From Martinezella tropici (lineage in GTDB: Bacteria > Pseudomonadota > Alphaproteobacteria > Rhizobiales > Rhizobiaceae): a stretch of 64,000 bases of DNA. Shown one piece after another: positions 54,989 to 62,307 of the stretch. The stretch covers positions 62,001-126,000 of the forward strand of contig NZ_QMKK01000021.1 of the NCBI RefSeq assembly GCF_003287875.1. Reading direction: 5' to 3'. The translations under genes and the position numbers were made by a program. The notes beneath the pieces were generated by a model that saw nothing but the letters and a program-made list of their open reading frames with translations, had not been told where the DNA came from and did not search any database. Each line of letters begins with the position of its first letter. Within the stretch, counting starts at the first letter, position 1.

Positions 54989-55501
54989 TTAAAACCTTCG
55001 AGGCGAGCGGCTGTGACCTTGAGAAGCAAGGTAAAGGCGTGCGCTGGAGAGTCGCGACATCACTGCCGACAGCGGAATGCCGAGGATATCGGCCGCCTGC
55101 TTGTAGCTGTGTCCTTCGACATCGACCAGCAGGAAGACACTGGCAAGTCCTTCGGGCAAAGATGTGACGAGGCGATGCGCTTCCCCGGCTTCAACCGGAT
55201 TTAAATGTGTTCCGGATGCCGGGTCGCCCTCTTCCAGAGCATTGCCCTTGCCGGCAGGGCGCAGCTTGTGGTGCCGCGCCTCGTCGATCCATTGATGCCG
55301 AGCCATGGTGTAGAGCCAGCTCTCCAATTTGCCGCCGCTGTTCCACAGATGGAATTTGGCTATGCCGCGCTGACAGACGCTCTGCACAAGCTCGTCCGCC
55401 TCGGCCAGATCGCCGGTCAGCGTTACCGCGAAGCGCCGAAGCTTCGGAAGAAGGCCGACCAGATCGCGTCTGATATCGATGGCTGCTACCGGCGTTGGCA
55501 T
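54989..55501 (-). CDS. ECF-type RNA polymerase sigma factor
   Basis: A 170-residue sigma factor of the small ECF class. Region 2 shows LTGDLAEADELVQSVCQRGI and WLYTMARHQWIDEAR. Region 4 shows LPEGLASVFLLVDVEGHSYK and ADILGIPLSAVMSRLSSARL. It is the upstream gene of a sigma/anti-sigma pair. The promoter it recognises is not deducible; the 208 bp upstream has no clear self-promoter that I can assign. Confidence 0.92.
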   Translation of the reverse strand: MPTPVAAIDIRRDLVGLLPKLRRFAVTLTGDLAEADELVQSVCQRGIAKFHLWNSGGKLESWLYTMARHQWIDEARHHKLRPAGKGNALEEGDPASGTHLNPVEAGEAHRLVTSLPEGLASVFLLVDVEGHSYKQAADILGIPLSAVMSRLSSARLYLASQGHSRSPRRF

Positions 55502-55709
55502 GGTCTTTCCAAAGAAGCGTTGGAGGTTGTCACATGGGCGACGTGCTTCCGCAAAGAGTGACCTTTCCCTTGGAAAAGGTGATGCGAGCAGAATGTTCGT
55601 CCTGTGTTGGTATGAACCATTTCCGTGCCGTTTCGCAAGCCTTCAAAACACTCGCACTTAACTGTCCTTCTCCGGGCGGCGGTCTGTGCATGCGCCGACC
55701 CATGCTGTC

Positions 55710-56258
55710 TCAATAGGTGACATGGCCCTTCAGCGATTGCAGTAGCGAGCGGTAAGCCCAGCTATTTTCGCCGCCGCGATCGCGGATCTCGACCAGCTGC
55801 ACGCGGGCGCCCTGAACATCGCCCTGCTCGAGGAGGGCCTGTCCCATATAGGAGCGCGCAAGGATATAATTCTCGTCGCGTTGCAGCGCCTTGCGATAGT
55901 AGCTCATGCCGAACTCCATGCGGCCTGCTTTGCGATTGGCGTAACCAAGGTAGTTGAGGATGCGGGGGTCGTCCTGGTTCCTCGCCAGCTTCAGGACGAT
56001 GATGGCGTTATCATACTGCCCCGCATAGGCGAATTCGCGCGCTGCCTGGAACAGTTGATCGTCATTGAAGGCGCTTTGCTTTGGCTTCACGCATTGCTTC
56101 TTATCCTTGTCCCAAACCTTGCCATCGGTGCATTGGGTGGTCGTCTTGCTCTTTGGCGGCGGGGCCGTTTCGTCATTTTCCGAGCCGGCGGCGATGGCCT
56201 GGAGGCTGGCGGCAGCCAAGAATCCGGCGGCGAACGCCACAGTTGAGAAGCTTTTCAT
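55710..56258 (-). CDS. exported tetratricopeptide-repeat protein
   Basis: A 182-residue protein starting at 56258 with a signal peptide (MKSFSTVAFAAGFLAAASLQ ending near AIAAG). A short Cys pair region (QCTDGKVWDKDKKQC) is followed by three to four TPR-like helix pairs (residues about 65-170), including YDNAIIVLKLARNQDDPRIL and YYRKALQRDENYILARSYMG. It is probably periplasmic and mediates protein contacts. It lies upstream of the ECF sigma gene by about 210 bp and could be a target or partner, but this is only position. Confidence 0.72.
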   Translation of the reverse strand: MKSFSTVAFAAGFLAAASLQAIAAGSENDETAPPPKSKTTTQCTDGKVWDKDKKQCVKPKQSAFNDDQLFQAAREFAYAGQYDNAIIVLKLARNQDDPRILNYLGYANRKAGRMEFGMSYYRKALQRDENYILARSYMGQALLEQGDVQGARVQLVEIRDRGGENSWAYRSLLQSLKGHVTY

Positions 56259-56367
56259 CACCGCCTTGAAACCCATCCTATCCTCCCGGGATTCCGATGG
56301 TCCGATTGTAGCTCCGTATCTTAGAAAACGCTACCGAAACGATGCGCGCGACGTTCTAAAATGCCGA

Positions 56368-57288
56368 TCATGTCGCCAGGATATCGATGCCTTCCGGATC
56401 GACGCCATTGCCGTTGTCGTTGAGGCTGTAGCGTTCGGCCTTCAACTCCCAGGCGCCGGGACGACCGGCGATCGTAAAGAGATTGTAGGCGGCGCGCGGC
56501 TTCAGGCCACCGACCCCTTGCGAGGCGGAAGCGATCCCGACGATCGGCACGGGACCCATGTGGCCGCGCAGCCAATGCAAGGTGTTGAGATGCGTATGCC
56601 CGTGCAGGACCAGTTCGGCCCCGCCCGTCGAGAGGACCGCCGCAAAGCGGCGGATGCCGATCATGCGCTTGTAGAAGCTGGTCGCGCCGCGAATCGGCGG
56701 GTGATGGATCATGACGACACGAAAGAGCCCGGCTTCGCCGGCAGCGCGCAGGATATTGACCGTCTCGCGCGCCTGGCGGGCGGAGTAGAAGCCGCTGGCG
56801 GCAAAGGGCGGCGTGGCGACTGCGGTCGAGCAGCCGATCAGCGCCACTTGATCCCGGATGCGCAGATAGGGAAAAATGCGCTGGTCTTCCGGCCATTCGG
56901 CGGGAGCGTGATCGCCGCTCACATAGGGATACCAGGCACGCATGGCCTTTTCGTAGGCGCCGGGCACATAGGCATCGTGATTGCCCGGCACGACTGACGT
57001 GTGCAGCGGATCGCCGACCGTCTTCAGCCATGCTGCTGCGGTCTGGATCTCCATGCCGCTCGCAAGATTGACGAGATCGCCGGTTACGGCCAGATGATCG
57101 GCCTGCTTTGCCCTTATGTCGTCAAGAAGGAGATCAAGCGTACCGCCAAAAAGGTGCTTGCGCCGGTTTCGGTGCCAGTTCACAAATCCGGTAATGCGTT
57201 TGGAGGCGAGCTCTCTGATCGAAAGGCGTGGCAGCGGACCAAGGTGAACATCGGAAATATGCGCGAGCTTGAACATGGGATGAGACAT
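56368..57288 (-). CDS. calcineurin-like metallophosphoesterase
   Basis: A 306-residue protein (start 57288; 57276 is also possible). All five metal motifs of the superfamily are present: HISDVHLG, TGDLVN, PGNHDAY, IHHPP and HGHTHLN. There is no signal peptide, so it is cytoplasmic. The pattern resembles cyclic nucleotide or UDP-diacylglucosamine-type phosphoesterases, without enough to choose. It is divergent from the NUDIX gene over 68 bp. Confidence 0.85.
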   Translation of the reverse strand: MSHPMFKLAHISDVHLGPLPRLSIRELASKRITGFVNWHRNRRKHLFGGTLDLLLDDIRAKQADHLAVTGDLVNLASGMEIQTAAAWLKTVGDPLHTSVVPGNHDAYVPGAYEKAMRAWYPYVSGDHAPAEWPEDQRIFPYLRIRDQVALIGCSTAVATPPFAASGFYSARQARETVNILRAAGEAGLFRVVMIHHPPIRGATSFYKRMIGIRRFAAVLSTGGAELVLHGHTHLNTLHWLRGHMGPVPIVGIASASQGVGGLKPRAAYNLFTIAGRPGAWELKAERYSLNDNGNGVDPEGIDILAT

Positions 57289-57356
57289 AGCCCACTCTAT
57301 TGTCAAAACAAATACATGCCCAACCTCAATGCGGATCGGGACATCGGGTTTCACGC

Positions 57357-57848
57357 ATGAGCGACGATATTTCGAGGGACGAAAAGCAGAGTTTGGCAGT
57401 GCGGTTGTTCGGCCGGGCACTGCATGTCTATTTCGGCCTGACTCGCAGCATGACGCTTGGCGTGCGCGCCGCCTGCTTCGATCGGGAGGGGCGAGTGTTC
57501 CTGGTGCGCCATTCCTATATCGCCGGCTGGCATATGCCCGGCGGCGGCGTCGAACGTCATGAGACGGTGGAGGAAGCGCTTGCGAAGGAGCTGCGGGAGG
57601 AGGGCAATCTGGTGATCTCGGGCCGGCCGCAGCTCTTCCACGTCTATTTCAACAATCGCACCAGCAAACGAGACCACGTCGTTTTCTACCGTGTCGAGGT
57701 CACGCAGACCGCGCCGCGCAAGCCGGATCGCGAGATCGTCGAAAGCGGTTTCTTCGCGCTCGATGCGCTGCCGCCCGGAACGACGAAGGCAACCTATCGC
57801 AGGCTGAAGGAATTGGAAGGAGCGGAAGCCCCTTCCAATCACTGGTAG
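57357..57848 (+). CDS. NUDIX hydrolase with variant Nudix box
   Basis: A 163-residue protein from MSDDISRDEK. It has a NUDIX fold with GGGVERHETVEEALAKELRE followed by EGNL. Relative to the canonical GX5EX7REUXEEXGU, Lys replaces the Arg and the conserved Gly is Asn; the metal-binding glutamates (ELREE) are kept. The substrate may be an unusual nucleoside diphosphate derivative. It is followed by the convergent glutathionyl-hydroquinone reductase gene. The start lies 68 bp from the phosphoesterase start. Confidence 0.78.
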   Translation: MSDDISRDEKQSLAVRLFGRALHVYFGLTRSMTLGVRAACFDREGRVFLVRHSYIAGWHMPGGGVERHETVEEALAKELREEGNLVISGRPQLFHVYFNNRTSKRDHVVFYRVEVTQTAPRKPDREIVESGFFALDALPPGTTKATYRRLKELEGAEAPSNHW

Positions 57849-57863
57849 CCACCGGCATTCAAG

Positions 57864-58853
57864 TCAAGCGGCTTTTGCCAGTCGCTCGCGGCCGTGCGGG
57901 CGATCAAACTCCAGATCGGGGCCGACCGGCACGATGCCTGTCGGATTGATCGTCTTGTGGCTGCGATAATAGTGGTTCTTGATATGCGTCAGGTTCACCG
58001 TCTCGGCAACGCCGGCGATCTGATAGAGATCCCGCAGATAAGCCGAGAGGTTGGCATAATCGGCGATGCGGCGGATGTTGCATTTGAAATGGCCGACATA
58101 AACGGCATCGAAGCGGACGAGCGTCGTGAATAGGCGCCAGTCGGCTTCCGTCAGCCGGTCTCCGAACAGATAGCGCTTCGTCGCCAGCCGCTGGTCCAGC
58201 ATATCGAGGGTTTCGAAGAGGCGAAGTGCGTTTGCCTGGTAGGCTTCCTGCGTCGTCGCAAAGCCGGCCTTGTAGACGCCGTTGTTGACGGTATCGTAGA
58301 CGCGCTCGTTCAATGCATCGATATCGGCGCTGAGATCGGCGGGATAGAAATCCGCCTTGGAGCCGGTGAGGCCATCGAAGGCGGTATTGAACATGCGAAT
58401 GATTTCGGCCGATTCGTTGTTAACGATCGTGCCGGTCTGCTTGTCCCATAGAACGGGAACGGTCACCCGGCCGGAATAACGCGGATCGGCCTTGACATAG
58501 ACCTCCCAGAGCTTCGTCGCGCCGAAGAGATGGTCGACGGTGCCGCCGTCTGTGCCTTTGAACTCCCAGCCATTTTCCAGCATCAGCGGATCGACGATCG
58601 AGACCGAGATCAGCTCCTCCAGCTTCTTCAGCTTGCGGAAGATCAGGGTCCGATGTGCCCAGGGGCAGGCGAGCGAGACGTAGAGATGGTAGCGCCCGGC
58701 TTCAGCCTTGAAGCCGCCGGTGCCTGTCGGCCCAGCGCTGCCATCCGCGGTCACCCAGTTTCGGAACTGCGACGCGGCGCGCTTGAAATGGCCCTTCGTT
58801 TCTTTGGTATCGTACCAGACGTCATGCCAGACGCCGTCCACCAACATGCCCAT
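57864..58853 (-). CDS. glutathionyl-hydroquinone reductase (YqjG/ECM4 family GST)
   Basis: A 329-residue GST-fold protein. The catalytic cysteine motif is SLACPWAHRTL (Cys63), followed by VDPLMLENGWEF and a late TLVRFDAVYVGHFKCNIRRI. These identify the Xi-class enzymes that reduce glutathionyl-hydroquinones and deglutathionylate phenolic adducts. It is cytoplasmic. It converges on the NUDIX gene by 15 bp. Confident family call. Confidence 0.92.
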   Translation of the reverse strand: MGMLVDGVWHDVWYDTKETKGHFKRAASQFRNWVTADGSAGPTGTGGFKAEAGRYHLYVSLACPWAHRTLIFRKLKKLEELISVSIVDPLMLENGWEFKGTDGGTVDHLFGATKLWEVYVKADPRYSGRVTVPVLWDKQTGTIVNNESAEIIRMFNTAFDGLTGSKADFYPADLSADIDALNERVYDTVNNGVYKAGFATTQEAYQANALRLFETLDMLDQRLATKRYLFGDRLTEADWRLFTTLVRFDAVYVGHFKCNIRRIADYANLSAYLRDLYQIAGVAETVNLTHIKNHYYRSHKTINPTGIVPVGPDLEFDRPHGRERLAKAA

Positions 58854-59200
58854 TGCTTGATCCTTTCGGGAAACTGCCGAAACTATATATCAAGAGATAC
58901 GGCATGCACGCCGGATTTCGAGACGGCAAATGATGAACACTGCGTCGCATGCATGGCTGAGAGGCTTCGGGCACCGGCGTTATGCGTGAAGGCCAGAATG
59001 TGGGCACGATGCCGCATTAAAAAATGGCATCATGTATTTTGCATTGGACGCGCCGGATATTTCCTGCTATCCGGCTTTTCACAATTTAAGGACCCTTGTC
59101 ATGAAAGTAGCCAGAAGCCTGCGACGACGCCGATGATCTTGAACGCTCCACGAGCGCTTTCGGGAACAATATCGTTCGTCTATCTGGTTTCACTGGTCTA
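58854..59200. other. 347 bp intergenic region with orphan terminator
   Basis: No protein gene is supported. A 19-residue mini-ORF starts at 58930. A hairpin with ATGCC/GGCAT arms (about 59008-59030) is followed by a true terminator-like hairpin at 59052-59079 on the plus strand, with no gene upstream on that strand. This is consistent with a small RNA or a leader ending before the acetyltransferase gene. Confidence 0.4.
59052..59079 (+). terminator. orphan terminator
   Basis: GCCGGATA (59052-59059) pairs perfectly with TATCCGGC (59068-59075) around 8 nt, followed by TTTTC. It lies 122 bp upstream of the acetyltransferase start and has no assigned gene. Confidence 0.7.
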
Positions 59201-59773
59201 ATGTACAAGCACGATCTGGTCTACCTCACTGAGGATGCGTCGCACGACGCCGTCATCGAAATCATCAACGAAGAAGCGTTCGGTCCTGGCCGGTTTACGC
59301 GCGCTGCCGCTCGCATTCGCGAACAGGGGCCGCATGACCGGTCGCTGTCCTTCATCTGCGCCGACGATGGCGAGACGATCGCCTCCGTGCGGATGACGCC
59401 GGTGCTGGCCGGATCGGTCAAGGGCCATCTGCTCGGCCCGCTTGCCGTGCGCCCCTCCCACAAGAACAAGGGCATCGGTCGCGAGCTCGTGCGCATCGCC
59501 GTCGAGGCCGCCAAGCGCAAGGGCTCGGAAGCCGTCATCCTCGTCGGCGATCCACCCTATTATGGTCCGCTCGGTTTCGAGAAGGTCGCCTACAACGCAT
59601 TGACCTTCCCGGGGCCTGTCGATCCCAACCGGGTGCTGGTCGTGCCGATCGCCGCCGACACGCATGCGCGGTTGCACGGTTCGATCGCCTGGCGCGATGA
59701 TTCCACTGCGGCTACGGAAGCCGAAGACGACGATCTGGATGATGTCGTGCAGTTCACGGCGATCGCTGTCTAA
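59201..59773 (+). CDS. GNAT-family N-acetyltransferase
   Basis: A 190-residue protein. The acetyl-CoA-binding motif A is LGPLAVRPSHKNKGIGRELV, and GDPPYYGPLGFEKV resembles the predicted acetyltransferase (YhbS-like) subgroup. The C-terminal 40 residues are acidic and probably flexible. The acceptor substrate is unknown. It converges on the second acetyltransferase gene. Confidence 0.82.
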   Translation: MYKHDLVYLTEDASHDAVIEIINEEAFGPGRFTRAAARIREQGPHDRSLSFICADDGETIASVRMTPVLAGSVKGHLLGPLAVRPSHKNKGIGRELVRIAVEAAKRKGSEAVILVGDPPYYGPLGFEKVAYNALTFPGPVDPNRVLVVPIAADTHARLHGSIAWRDDSTAATEAEDDDLDDVVQFTAIAV

Positions 59774-59785
59774 GGCGCTATCAAT

Positions 59786-59816
59786 AAAAATCGCCCTGCT
59801 TGATGTCAGCGGGGCG
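59786..59816 (-). terminator. terminator at the end of the second GNAT gene
   Basis: CGCCCTGCT pairs with AGCGGGGCG (one G-T pair) with a 7 nt loop. On the minus strand it is followed by ATTTTTATT. Its inner arm overlaps the stop codon of the minus-strand acetyltransferase. Confidence 0.75.
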
Positions 59817-60228
59817 ACAACGTCTTCTTCAGAAAGAATCGGCTGCGACCAGCCGGGAAATCCGGCAGTTCGCCGAAGATCGTATAGCCCTGCCGCTGAT
59901 AGGCTTTCAGCGCCTGCGGGTTGAAGGTATCGATCCACGCGCCGAAACAGCCGCGCGCGCTTGCCTCCGCTTCCGCTGCCTCTAGCAACTTTCCGGCCAT
60001 GCCCTGGCCGCGCAGACTTTCGGGCACGAAGAGCCATTGCGTGAACAGCCACCCCCAGGCGGTATAGCCGGAAATGCCGCCGATGGTCCTGCCGGCATCG
60101 TCGCGGATCAGGACCGCCAGGGGACGGCGCTCCGAGGGCCCGACATCGGCAGCATTGAAGGCCGTCAATCCCTCGCTGATGGCTGCGAGTTCGCTTTCGC
60201 TTGGGGCATCGGTCACGTCAATTTTCAT
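59806..60228 (-). CDS. GNAT-family N-acetyltransferase
   Basis: A 140-residue acetyltransferase starting at 60228 (MKIDVTDAPSESELAAISEG). The acetyl-CoA motif WLFVPESLRGQGMAGKLLEAA and the C-terminal ALKAYQRQGYTIFGELPDFP match small GNAT proteins. It begins 5 bp after the stop of the large membrane protein gene, so it is probably co-translated with the DUF4159 operon. Substrate unknown. Confidence 0.82.
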   Translation of the reverse strand: MKIDVTDAPSESELAAISEGLTAFNAADVGPSERRPLAVLIRDDAGRTIGGISGYTAWGWLFTQWLFVPESLRGQGMAGKLLEAAEAEASARGCFGAWIDTFNPQALKAYQRQGYTIFGELPDFPAGRSRFFLKKTLSPR

Positions 60229-60233
60229 CACGG

Positions 60234-62306
60234 TCACCGTCCTTCGCGCCACCATGTGGCGGAGAAGGCAAAGAGGAGGGCGGCAAGACCGGCAAAGCCC
60301 GCAAACAGCGGCAGTGTATTGATGCCCTTCAACACGGTTTCGTCGGTCATGCGGATGGTCAGGCGCTGGTTGTCGGCGACGCGCACGGCGCCGCGCACGG
60401 GAAGGACCTGAGGCACTGTCACGCTGCCATTGACGCCGGCAACCCGGGTGACGAGACCCTTTGTTTTCTGCGACAGCGGCTTCAACGTCTCGGTGGTCGA
60501 GATCATCGCCCGGAATTCCGGGGCATCGATGGCGCCGATATGGACGAGCGTCGACAGATTGCCATTGGCAATCTGATAGAGCCCGATCTCGTCCATATGT
60601 TTTTCGGCCTGATAGAGACCCGGCTGCGTCTGTTTCAGCGGCAATGTCTGTGACCTGCCGGATGGCGATTTGATCGTGGCGGGGCCGGGATCGTCGCCGA
60701 TGGTCTGGCGCGTCACCTGCAGCGTGCGGCCGGCGGCGTTCGCAGTCAGCGCTTCTTCCTCCAGCGCCGGCTCCTTCAACAGCCAGTGGGCGATGCGGCG
60801 ATAGAGCGACACGTGCGGGCCGCCGCCTTCGAAGCCGCGCGCCCAGAGCCAGCCTTCGTCGGAGAGCAGCATGGCGACACGGCCCTGGCCGACGCGGTTC
60901 AGCACCAGCAAGGGGCTGCTATTCGCGCCGACCATCACGGTCTGTCCCTGCGGCGGTTCGACATCGACGCTGCGGAACCAGCGGCCCCAATGCGGCGGCT
61001 CGGCGTCGGATCCATCCAGGCCGCGTGTCACGGGATGTTTGCGGCCCTGATCCGACAGACGCGGATAGAAGGCCTTCTCGATCATCTGGCCCGTCGGCTC
61101 GGCCGGCAGCACGGAAGCTAGCGGCGTCAGCGCGATCGAACTGCCGCCGGCATGTTCCGGACCGGCGGCCACGAGCAGGGCGCCGCCGTTTTCGACATAT
61201 TGCGCCATATAATCATAATAGATCGTCGGCAGGACGTTCTGACGATCCTGGTAGCGATCGAAAATGATCAGGTCGAAAGAATTGATCTTGTCGACGAAAA
61301 GCTCGCGCGTCGGGAAGGCGATCAGCGACAATTCGTTGATCGGGGTACCGTCCTGCTTATCCGGCGGACGCAGGATGGTGAAGTGCACGAGATCGACCGA
61401 GGCGTCCGATTTCAAAAGGTTGCGCCAAGCGCGCTCGCCGGCATGCGGTTCACCCGAGACGAGCAGAACGCGCATGTTCTGGCGGATGCCTTCGATCAGC
61501 TGGACGGTGCGATTGTTGATCGCCGTAACCTCGCCAGGCACCTCGGCGACGGCGAATTCGAGGACATTGTTGCCGGCGCGGGGCACCTTGAAGCTGAAGG
61601 GCATGTCCTGGCCGGGTGTCGCCTGCAGCGTGGCGATTTCGTCGCCGTTCATCTTGACGGTCACTGCCGCCGTGACGCCAGGGCTCTTGCCATCGTCAAC
61701 GACACGAAAGACGAGCTGCTGCTCGTCGTTGACGATGCCGAAACGAGGGGCGCGCACGATTTCGATGCGGCGATCGAATTCGTCCGGCTTGCCTGTGATT
61801 AGCCCGTGGATGGGTGCGTCGAAGCCGAGTTGCTGGTTGATGCCGGGGATGTCATGGATCTGGCCGTCCGTGAGGAAGATGGCGCCGCCGATGCGGGCGG
61901 GCGGCACGTCCGCGATCGCCGAGGACAGCGCCGAGAAAAGCCGCGTCGACGGCGATTCTGCTTCCGCCGGATCGCGCACCTCGACGATGCGTGGCTCCAT
62001 TCGGGGGAATTGCGCCAGCCGGTCCTTGAGCATCGCCAGAGCGTCATCCGTCATCTTGGAGCGTTCCGGTGTCTGCTGGCTGAGACTGTGGTCGACCACG
62101 ATTGGGACGATGGTCGTCAGTTGCTCGCGATCCTCCTGCATCAGCACGGGGTTGGCGAGCGCGGCCAAGAGGGCAATCCCTGCCAGCGCGCGGATCCAGC
62201 CGCCGCGAAGGCGCCTGAAGATCGCAAGCGCCGCGATGGCGAGCGTCAGCACCGCCAGAGCGGTCAGGATAGGCCAGGGGAGGAATGGGGCGAAACCGAT
62301 ATTCAT
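60234..62306 (-). CDS. large membrane protein of the DUF4159 operon
   Basis: A 690-residue protein. Two membrane helices lie at the N-terminus (about residues 12-30 and 38-55), one near the C-terminus (about 665-685), and the bulk faces the periplasm. Within it, IVVDHSLSQQTPERSKM and GGAIFLTDGQIHDIPG resemble a von Willebrand-type A-domain; the later segment DLIIFDRY and GGALLVAAGPEHAG resembles a glutamine-amidotransferase-like fold without a catalytic Cys. It lies 1 bp after the DUF4159 gene. These operons usually follow MoxR/DUF58 genes; the function is unknown. Confidence 0.72.
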   Translation of the reverse strand: MNIGFAPFLPWPILTALAVLTLAIAALAIFRRLRGGWIRALAGIALLAALANPVLMQEDREQLTTIVPIVVDHSLSQQTPERSKMTDDALAMLKDRLAQFPRMEPRIVEVRDPAEAESPSTRLFSALSSAIADVPPARIGGAIFLTDGQIHDIPGINQQLGFDAPIHGLITGKPDEFDRRIEIVRAPRFGIVNDEQQLVFRVVDDGKSPGVTAAVTVKMNGDEIATLQATPGQDMPFSFKVPRAGNNVLEFAVAEVPGEVTAINNRTVQLIEGIRQNMRVLLVSGEPHAGERAWRNLLKSDASVDLVHFTILRPPDKQDGTPINELSLIAFPTRELFVDKINSFDLIIFDRYQDRQNVLPTIYYDYMAQYVENGGALLVAAGPEHAGGSSIALTPLASVLPAEPTGQMIEKAFYPRLSDQGRKHPVTRGLDGSDAEPPHWGRWFRSVDVEPPQGQTVMVGANSSPLLVLNRVGQGRVAMLLSDEGWLWARGFEGGGPHVSLYRRIAHWLLKEPALEEEALTANAAGRTLQVTRQTIGDDPGPATIKSPSGRSQTLPLKQTQPGLYQAEKHMDEIGLYQIANGNLSTLVHIGAIDAPEFRAMISTTETLKPLSQKTKGLVTRVAGVNGSVTVPQVLPVRGAVRVADNQRLTIRMTDETVLKGINTLPLFAGFAGLAALLFAFSATWWREGR

Positions 62307-62307
62307 A

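Noticed and set aside
59101..59136. Short plus-strand ORF beginning MKVARSLRRR
   Set aside because: Eleven codons, no ribosome site and no resemblance to ribosomal protein L36 despite a first impression.
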